Below the pieces are notes generated by a model. The model did no database searches, had not been told where the DNA came from, and worked only from the letters and a program-made list of their open reading frames with translations. A stretch of 11,980 bases of DNA from Thermoplasmata archaeon (GTDB lineage: Archaea; Thermoplasmatota; Thermoplasmata; UBA10834; DTMW01), in assembly GCA_029858465.1 (NCBI GenBank), contig JAOUEZ010000022.1:1-11980 (forward strand), written 5' to 3'. A program made the translations under genes and the position numbers. Below, in pieces: positions 6,995 through 11,980 of this stretch; the stretch's first letter is position 1; every line of letters begins with the position of its first letter.

Positions 6995-7668
6995 ATGAGA
7001 GGCGGACCACAGGAATCCCAGGTCTGGATGACATGATCGCAGGAGGCTTTCCGTTCCCCTCCGCAATACTCATTGTCGGCGAACCCGGCACTGGCAAGAC
7101 GACTCTGTCGGTCCAGAGCCTGTTCCATGGCGCAAGCCATGGCGAGAAAGGTTTGTACATAACAGCAATATCCGAGCCGCAATGGCTGGTCCAAAAATTC
7201 CTTTCATCTTTCAACTTCTACAATCAGGAAACTGTCGAGAGGGAATTGGTCTCATTCATCGATATCGGCCCCGCACTTATGAAGAATCCTGGCGAGATGC
7301 TCAACATCATCAAGAAGAAGATTGAGCAGTACAACCCGCAGAGGGTTGTAATAGATCCAATCACACCGATATGCGACCTGTTGCAATGGCGCGGGGAGAC
7401 AAGAGAGTTCGTCCACGAGCTTTTCGCGTTCCTAAAAGCCTACGGCTGCCTCGCAATGGTGACCGCGGAGATGTCGTACGATCACATTTCGCGGAGCCTG
7501 GAGGCGTACATGGTGGACGGCGTCATCGTGTTATCCTATCCCGAGGAGGAGAAGGTCCGGCGGAAATTCCTCGAGGTCCTGAAGATGCGAGGGACTAAAC
7601 ATACCACCGGAAGACAGCTGATCGATATAACCGATGAAGGGCTTGCAGTGCAGGCGGGCCTGCGCTGA
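6991..7668 (+). CDS. KaiC-like RecA-superfamily ATPase
   Basis: A 225-residue single-domain ATPase of the KaiC/RadA-like RecA family. It opens with the family entry RRTTGIPGLDDMIAGGFP, then Walker A GEPGTGKT (30-37), a glutamate E62 at the position of the KaiC catalytic acidic residues (AISEPQ), Walker B VVIDP (D122) and the KMRGTKHTTG motif (198-207) near the C-terminus that in KaiC-type proteins supplies residues to the neighbouring subunit. All catalytic parts seem intact, so it probably assembles as an ATP-dependent oligomer. It has one KaiC domain, not the two of cyanobacterial clock KaiC, and no clock role is implied. GGAGATGAT directly before the ATG is a near-perfect Shine-Dalgarno, and the ATG overlaps the V4R stop (ATGA). 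DUF835 follows 13 nt later. Confidence 0.95.
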   Translation: MNERRTTGIPGLDDMIAGGFPFPSAILIVGEPGTGKTTLSVQSLFHGASHGEKGLYITAISEPQWLVQKFLSSFNFYNQETVERELVSFIDIGPALMKNPGEMLNIIKKKIEQYNPQRVVIDPITPICDLLQWRGETREFVHELFAFLKAYGCLAMVTAEMSYDHISRSLEAYMVDGVIVLSYPEEEKVRRKFLEVLKMRGTKHTTGRQLIDITDEGLAVQAGLR

Positions 7669-7681
7669 GCGAGGGACCGAT

Positions 7682-8179
7682 ATGCAATCGCCCGGCTCGA
7701 AAATACCGGCCGGCCGATCTTATCTTTTCGTAGAGGACAGCGAATACGCCGCATTCGCAGTCCTCAGGTACCTTCTTGTTGAGGGCAGGCGGGCACTGAT
7801 CTTATCAAAGACTCATCCGGAGAAGATCGCGGAGCGGTATCAGGTAGACTGCCCGGTGATTTGGATCGTTGGCAAGCCCCCGCCAGGCAGCAAGGTGATA
7901 ACTATTGATCCGCAACGGCTCGGGCGTATCTATTCCTTGATAGCGGACTTCGTCAAGAACAATCCCGGGGCGGTTGTCCTTCTGACCGGCATCGATTACC
8001 TCATCGCAGAAAACGATTTTCAGGCGGTAATGAAGACCCTTCAGCTGGCAAATGAGACTGTTGCGATGTCGAACTCGATACTTCTGATTCCAGTGAGTCC
8101 CGAATCGATGCAAAAGCAGGAATTCAGCTTCCTCGAGAGAGAGATCCCACCAATCGATATCAACGTGGATTTCCTTTGA
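7682..8179 (+). CDS. DUF835 domain protein, possible P-loop-less RecA/KaiC relative
   Basis: A 165-residue protein matching the DUF835 pattern found in archaeal signalling proteins: an N-terminal strand SYLFVEDS, helix FAVLRYLLVEG, strand RALILSKTHPEKI, strand PVIWIVGK, helix with LGRIYSLIADFVKNNPG, then VVLLTGIDYLIAENDF and ILLIPVSPESM, ending FLEREIPPIDI. The order of strands resembles the RecA fold of the KaiC-like protein just upstream, with VVLLTGIDYL at the place of Walker B, but no P-loop is present, so it should not hydrolyse ATP. That kinship is my inference. Start ATG 7682 is preferred to ATG 7634, which lies inside the KaiC-like gene; GAGGG ends 6 nt before 7682. It is probably the third part of a V4R/KaiC/DUF835 signalling set. 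Confidence 0.88.
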   Translation: MQSPGSKIPAGRSYLFVEDSEYAAFAVLRYLLVEGRRALILSKTHPEKIAERYQVDCPVIWIVGKPPPGSKVITIDPQRLGRIYSLIADFVKNNPGAVVLLTGIDYLIAENDFQAVMKTLQLANETVAMSNSILLIPVSPESMQKQEFSFLEREIPPIDINVDFL

Positions 8180-8229
8180 CAGCTCCTGCTGCGGAATCTT
8201 TTTTGAGATGTATCACCTTAGGCTTTTCC

Positions 8230-8757
8230 GTGGCCGAAAAAAAGTTGGGCAAAATCCATGTCTATACCGGGAACGGCAAGGGGAAGACGACGGCATCGTT
8301 CGGCCTTGCCATTCGTGCTGCGGGCAGGGGGCTCTCTGTTCTCATTATCCAGTTTTTGAAAGGGAAGACTGAATCAGGCGAGGTAATTTCTGTAAGGCGG
8401 CTGGGCATAAAAGTTGAGCAATACGGAACAGGCAGCTTCCTTTGGCAGGAGGAACTCTCCAAAGAAGACCGTCTTGAGGCCGAGAAAGCATTCGCAAGGG
8501 CAGAGAAAGCGCTTATGAATAGGGAAGCCGACTTGATAATATTGGATGAGATCAATGTTGCAGTAACGCTCAATATTGTCTCGATAGATGATCTTCTCAG
8601 AATTATCGACTCAAAGCCGAAAGATGTAGAACTTGTCCTCACAGGCAGGGGAGCTAAGCAGGAACTCATTGCAAGGGCGGATTATGTTACTGAGATGTTG
8701 CTGCAGAAACATCCCTATGAGAAAGGCTCTGGCGCGAGGATTGGTATTGAATATTGA
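8230..8757 (+). CDS. cobO: Corrinoid adenosyltransferase (cob(I)yrinic acid a,c-diamide type)
   Basis: This enzyme transfers the adenosyl group of ATP to the cobalt of reduced corrinoids in cobalamin synthesis or salvage (CobA/CobO/BtuR family, cytoplasmic). Numbered from the GTG at 8230 (175 residues), it has KIHVYTGNGKGKTTAS with the unusual P-loop of the family (14-21), IIQFLKGK, Walker B IILDEIN (103-109), VLTGRGA (136-142) and the typical end VTEMLLQKHPYEKGSGARIGIEY in spaced form. The start is uncertain: an in-frame TTG at 8176 overlaps the DUF835 stop and would add 18 residues; GTG 8230 gives the usual archaeal N-terminus. Neither has a strong ribosome-binding site. It lies 50 nt after DUF835 on the same strand, so co-transcription is likely; other cobalamin genes are not seen nearby. 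Confidence 0.94.
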   Translation: MAEKKLGKIHVYTGNGKGKTTASFGLAIRAAGRGLSVLIIQFLKGKTESGEVISVRRLGIKVEQYGTGSFLWQEELSKEDRLEAEKAFARAEKALMNREADLIILDEINVAVTLNIVSIDDLLRIIDSKPKDVELVLTGRGAKQELIARADYVTEMLLQKHPYEKGSGARIGIEY

Positions 8758-8786
8758 ATGGCCGAACAGCATCCTATCGATATAGA

Positions 8787-9926
8787 TCATGTCTGCTTCT
8801 TCGCGACCGATTCAGTCAATAGAAATCGGATTTCCTCATTGGTGAAAGTCGAATTTCTCCTCAGTCCTTCTTCGTCCTTGTCTCTAAGCATCGTCAAGAT
8901 CATAGGAGAGCCTCTGGACATTGCAAATATTCTCCTGAGCGCCTCATCCGGGATCTCATCGTTCCCTAATAGTATCTTGGAATCTTTTTCGCATAATCCC
9001 TTTAGAACCATCTCCTGGACATTTCCAGATTGCAGATGCTCCTTCCTGTAGAATCTATTGTATGAAGGTGTCGAATCCCTGCAAGTCACGATGATTTTTG
9101 CGCCGTCTCTCCTCTCCACAAGGCTGCTAAAGAAACCTACGATCTCCTCATCAACGTCGAAATATCCATCAAACATCAACAGGATATTCGATCCCGCGGA
9201 TGACTCAATCATCATTTCTTGCTTGATCTTCAATAGGTCCGCGAACGATTCGAGTCTGTTCCTCAAGTCTTCCAATGATCGGTGCTTCAACAAGGAAACC
9301 CATAGAATGTTCCAATTGTCCAGCATTTGAATGAAGTGCTTTGCCAGGCTGCTTGTCCCTATGCCCTTTGCGCCGTATATCGCAAGCATGCCCGCCCTCG
9401 ATTTCAAGAACTGCTTCATCTGCTCAAGTGATTCCTCCCTGTTGAGGAACAACGATATTTTGGGGGAATCGGAGAAATCGGTGACTCCGGTGATCATCAT
9501 CGCGTCAAGATCTATGAAATCCTCCTGCCCGGTCAATCTGATTATATTGATGCGGCGGTGGAAGGCCGTCTCGATCTGCTTGAGGGTCATTCCCTGCACC
9601 ATTGTATTCTGAATTTTCGCGGGTATTATCTGGGAAAGAATGGTATCTTCTATTTCCTTTGCTCGGGCGAGGCCTCGAGGTGTGATTAGGTATACTTTCA
9701 CCCTCTTTTCCCCGTCCTTCACATGCTTTTTCGATTCCTCGATGTATCCCGCAGAAATCAGTTCCTTTACAGCCCGGGGCACGTGACTTCTAGATATCCC
9801 GACAGCTGCCGCTATGCCTTCTTGCGATATTTCATTAGGCACCTTCTCAGCTCCCCTGTCTATTCTCACCTTTGATAGGTGTAGTAATACCCTGTCCGCT
9901 ATCGAAGGCACCAATATGTTTCCCAT
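8787..9926 (-). CDS. Winged-helix regulator fused to STAND-type NTPase with altered Walker A
   Basis: A 379-residue protein. Residues about 10-90 form a MarR-like winged helix-turn-helix (ISQEGIAAAVGISRSHVPRA, then a basic wing HVKDGEKRVKVYLITPRG). A linker of about 60 residues leads to FLNREESLEQMKQFL and an AAA+/STAND-type NTPase: Walker A region GAKGIGTS (185-192), Walker B ILLMFD (248-253), an arginine strand KIIVTCRDS (277-285) and RGSP (338-341), the GxP-type motif of STAND proteins. The Walker A lysine is threonine (T191, codon 9354-9356), so nucleotide binding is probably weak or lost. No sensor repeats follow the NTPase. It should be a DNA-binding signal-responsive regulator. Start ATG 9926 follows an excellent GGAGGGTG (9931-9938). 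It diverges from the pilin-like gene. The target is unknown. Confidence 0.88.
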   Translation of the reverse strand: MGNILVPSIADRVLLHLSKVRIDRGAEKVPNEISQEGIAAAVGISRSHVPRAVKELISAGYIEESKKHVKDGEKRVKVYLITPRGLARAKEIEDTILSQIIPAKIQNTMVQGMTLKQIETAFHRRINIIRLTGQEDFIDLDAMMITGVTDFSDSPKISLFLNREESLEQMKQFLKSRAGMLAIYGAKGIGTSSLAKHFIQMLDNWNILWVSLLKHRSLEDLRNRLESFADLLKIKQEMMIESSAGSNILLMFDGYFDVDEEIVGFFSSLVERRDGAKIIVTCRDSTPSYNRFYRKEHLQSGNVQEMVLKGLCEKDSKILLGNDEIPDEALRRIFAMSRGSPMILTMLRDKDEEGLRRNSTFTNEEIRFLLTESVAKKQT

Positions 9927-9982
9927 CGGACACCCTCCGCTCTCATGGTCTTGGGCTGTATACTCAAGGATAGAGCGATTTG

Positions 9983-9992
9983 TAATTTAAAG
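9983..9992 (-). promoter_or_regulatory. TATA box for the winged-helix/STAND gene
   Basis: On the minus strand CTTTAAATTA is a good archaeal TATA-like box, about 60 nt before the ATG at 9926. Initiation near 9961 would give a leader of about 35 nt that contains the strong GGAGGGTG ribosome-binding site at 9931-9938. Assigned from composition and spacing. Confidence 0.5.
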
Positions 9993-10038
9993 ATGGTCTG
10001 CAGTTCCATCCTGAAAGAGCATACCCCCAGGAGAAGTC

Positions 10039-10057
10039 CGGTAATCGGTACTTACCG
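10039..10057. promoter_or_regulatory. Inverted repeat CGGTAA-N7-TTACCG upstream of pilin-like gene TATA box
   Basis: Two perfect 6-bp arms, CGGTAA (10039-10044) and TTACCG (10052-10057), are separated by 7 bp. The element ends 7 bp before the TATA box at 10065, at or next to the expected BRE/activator position. The half-site GGTAA recurs in the second palindrome downstream of the TATA box. This arrangement suggests a binding site for a dimeric regulator, perhaps the adjacent winged-helix protein, but no binding data can be read from sequence. Confidence 0.4.
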
Positions 10058-10064
10058 CGTCATG

Positions 10065-10072
10065 TTTATATA
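10065..10072 (+). promoter_or_regulatory. TATA box of the pilin-like surface protein gene
   Basis: TTTATATA is the clearest TATA box of the window. Initiation is expected around 10095, giving a leader of about 38 nt with GGTGGA at 10119-10124 as ribosome-binding site 8 nt before the ATG at 10133. Candidate operators flank the box on both sides. Confidence 0.6.
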
Positions 10073-10088
10073 TTCACCAATTGGTAAA
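10073..10088. promoter_or_regulatory. Palindromic operator candidate around ACCAATTGGT
   Basis: TTCACCAATTGGTAAA is a 16-bp palindrome with a perfect 10-bp core (ACCAATTGGT, 10076-10085) and matching outer TT/AA; only one pair of positions breaks the symmetry. It begins directly after the TATA box and lies before the expected start of transcription, where a bound protein would block polymerase recruitment. It is therefore a repressor-site candidate. It shares the GGTAA half-site with the inverted repeat at 10039-10057. Confidence 0.45.
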
Positions 10089-10132
10089 CTCATATACATC
10101 AGTAGAATTGCACGGATCGGTGGATTATCTTG

Positions 10133-11980
10133 ATGGATGCAAACATCAAATTTAAAAAGGCTTGGTCGGACAAGGGTGTTTCCGAGGTCATTGGTACTAT
10201 TCTCATGCTGGCCATCACGGTCGTACTTTTCTCGACTATCATGTTGGCGGTCATGAACATACCGACACCCTCTCAAAGGCCATCGGCGGATTTTTCCGCC
10301 ACCCTGAAATTCACTACCCCGACTGACGCATATCTCAACATCACTCATATGGGCGGAGAAACACTGTTCAACTACTCGACCAGCATATTCATCCTCAAGG
10401 GAGAGACGACAACCGCCTATTATCTCGCAGATGGGGGAATCCCATTAACTTGGTCGATCAGCCAGGTATGGTCGATAAAGCTCTCCAGCCTAACTACATC
10501 AACAAGGCTGGAAGTCAGAATTATTGATCTCGATTCAAGTTCGACCGTCTGGACAAGTATGGTGAGCAGCGGTCAGACATCGAGCTACCCGATAATACTG
10601 CAGAGATGGGTCGATGCGAACATATCGACTTTGACCTTGGACCCGATAAGGAGCAGTGATACAAAAGGCTTCACTTTCTATGTCAGAGTCATCGATTCCG
10701 ATTATGACCTGAACAGTACTGGCGTATGGGTCGACGCAAGTCCGGTCGGAGGCAGTTCCCATAAGGTCCGCAGCGCGGCATCAGGTGGCGTCTGGGAATT
10801 CGTATTCGATCCGGCGTCAGACCCGACCAGCTATGACAAGAAACCATTATTCATACATGCAATAGATGAATTGGGGCACGAATCGATTGAATCTTATGTC
10901 CTGTCAGTTCAACAGCCAGATATCACAATAAATGAAGGGGATCAGAATACCTATACGAATCCCCCAGTCGGTGAGGAAGGACTGCCCTCCTACATGGTCT
11001 ACGTGCACGGCGATCAGGGATATGTCGTCCTCGGCGAGATGAACAACACGAATGTCAGCAGGGAATGGGGCGTCGAGGCGAACACCAGCGATCCGAAGTT
11101 CATATTCACGCAGGGGCAGGAATGGGTTTTCATCAGAGTAGGCAGCAAGATCCTCAAGAATGTCGATGCAAAGAACATGTTTTCCGTCCGCAGTCTTTTC
11201 TCAAACGAGGAGATAGTCCCACCGAGCAATTCCTCGGGGTTCTCTCTCCTGACGGTCGCAGGTCCCGCATACATATATCAGGCGAAATTCAACAGCTCAT
11301 TATTGGCGCCTGGCGCATATAATGTATTCATAGATTTATTGAGCTCATCTGTTGAAGGCCAAGCGCCAGCAAGATTCATGGCGGATTTCGTTTTGACCAT
11401 CCTCGCCCAGCCCGGGCAGGAACCGATTTTCGTCCCGACAGTGACCTTCTGGGATAAGGACAGACGTATTGACGGAACTGCTCAGCAGTGGGGGAATAAG
11501 ACGACCCCGTACGATCTGTCCGATGTCTCAATGAGCAAGGTATGGGTAGAAATCAAGATGCAGACTGTCGGTGCGGCGGCATCCGCAAGCGTCTACGAGG
11601 TCAGAATACTTGACATGAGAGGAAGGACGAATCTCTACGGCGATCCTCCGACTGGGGACGGGATGATAAGCGCCATCGGCTCCGATGGGACCCATGTCTG
11701 TTACTATTTCTCGGTGGACCTCAGACTAAGAAACGGAGTTTCTTATAGCGCAGGTATGGGCGCGTATACGATGAGGATTGTCAAAATATTCGATGACAAT
11801 GAGGGCATCTATTCTATCAGCCAGCCGATTTGGATAAGATCTGCGGTCTCGACCAAGAACTTTGTCGTCGCCAGCTCCGGTTTCGGCCTCGGCGATTCCT
11901 CGAGCAACTTCATGCATATCGACTATCTTTTCCAGATAGATAATAACAAGTTCTTCACAACAAGAGTTCTCGAAGCGGCC
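10133..11980 (+). CDS. Large surface protein with archaeal type IV pilin-like N-terminus (3' end outside window)
   Basis: An uninterrupted frame of 616 codons runs from the ATG at 10133 to the last base of the window, with no stop. The N-terminus has a short basic leader (KFKKAWSDKG) followed by VSEVIGTILMLAITVVLF, the class III signal peptide and hydrophobic helix of archaeal type IV pilins. Cleavage by the prepilin peptidase is expected after G15, leaving E18 at +3. The rest is Ser/Thr-rich, beta-strand-like and shows about ten N-glycosylation sequons (for example N69, N80), with Ig-like stretches such as FTFYVRVIDSDYD. Ordinary pilins are 130-200 residues, so this is a pilin-anchored adhesin or giant pseudopilin rather than a standard fibre subunit. 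An in-frame TTG at 10130 is an alternative start. GGTGGA precedes the ATG. Confidence 0.85.
   Translation, partial: MDANIKFKKAWSDKGVSEVIGTILMLAITVVLFSTIMLAVMNIPTPSQRPSADFSATLKFTTPTDAYLNITHMGGETLFNYSTSIFILKGETTTAYYLADGGIPLTWSISQVWSIKLSSLTTSTRLEVRIIDLDSSSTVWTSMVSSGQTSSYPIILQRWVDANISTLTLDPIRSSDTKGFTFYVRVIDSDYDLNSTGVWVDASPVGGSSHKVRSAASGGVWEFVFDPASDPTSYDKKPLFIHAIDELGHESIESYVLSVQQPDITINEGDQNTYTNPPVGEEGLPSYMVYVHGDQGYVVLGEMNNTNVSREWGVEANTSDPKFIFTQGQEWVFIRVGSKILKNVDAKNMFSVRSLFSNEEIVPPSNSSGFSLLTVAGPAYIYQAKFNSSLLAPGAYNVFIDLLSSSVEGQAPARFMADFVLTILAQPGQEPIFVPTVTFWDKDRRIDGTAQQWGNKTTPYDLSDVSMSKVWVEIKMQTVGAAASASVYEVRILDMRGRTNLYGDPPTGDGMISAIGSDGTHVCYYFSVDLRLRNGVSYSAGMGAYTMRIVKIFDDNEGIYSISQPIWIRSAVSTKNFVVASSGFGLGDSSSNFMHIDYLFQIDNNKFFTTRVLEAA

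Noticed and set aside
6685..7194. 169-codon minus-strand ORF opposite V4R and the KaiC-like gene
   Set aside because: Antisense to two genes with clear family motifs and without its own ribosome-binding site or family.
6991..7668. Reading the KaiC-like ATPase as part of a circadian clock
   Set aside because: It has a single KaiC domain and no KaiA or KaiB gene is nearby; single-domain KaiC-like proteins are common in archaea without a clock.
8758..9051. Plus-strand ORF starting directly after cobO
   Set aside because: The ATG follows the cobO stop, but the translation is antisense to the winged-helix/STAND gene and resembles no protein.
9945..10133. 62-codon plus-strand ORF in the divergent spacer
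   Set aside because: It runs through TATA boxes and the operator palindromes and has no ribosome-binding site; the spacer is better read as regulatory.

Overview
The window looks like chromosome of a euryarchaeote in the broad sense. The evidence is an A-type (archaeal) ATP synthase operon, the small subunit of the D-family DNA polymerase, TATA-box promoters with some apparently leaderless starts, and a surface protein with an archaeal type IV pilin N-terminus. V4R, KaiC-like and DUF835 proteins and a winged-helix/STAND NTPase fit Thermoplasmata (for example relatives of Methanomassiliicoccales), but that lineage call is inference. No insertion sequence, CRISPR array, tRNA or rRNA gene was seen. 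This is mostly housekeeping plus signalling chromosome, densely packed.

Region 1 (1-2835, + strand) is the 3' end of an A-ATP synthase operon: the C-terminal part of atpA (cut by the window edge), atpB, atpD, and a 50-residue single-pass membrane protein that shares an ATGA overlap with atpD. Its end overlaps the end of the convergent gene by 8 bp.

Region 2 (2828-5306) has polB (DP1, minus strand) diverging from a two-ORF + unit: a doubtful 74-codon ORF coupled by ATGA to a xylose-isomerase-like TIM-barrel protein. The divergent promoter contains one near-palindromic TTTAAA box placed about 27 nt from both start codons, which suggests leaderless transcription both ways.

Region 3 (5322-8757): a minus-strand CPBP intramembrane protease diverges from a + operon of V4R sensor domain protein, KaiC-like RecA ATPase, DUF835 protein and corrinoid adenosyltransferase (CobO). 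The first three look like a split sensor/ATPase signalling module. DUF835 may be a RecA-like relative without a P-loop.

Region 4 (8787-11980): a minus-strand winged-helix plus STAND-type NTPase, whose Walker A lysine is replaced by threonine, diverges from a very long pilin-like surface protein that runs open past the right edge (at least 616 codons). The 206-bp spacer between them holds TATA boxes for both genes and two inverted repeats flanking the TATA box of the pilin-like gene, so the regulator may control its neighbour.
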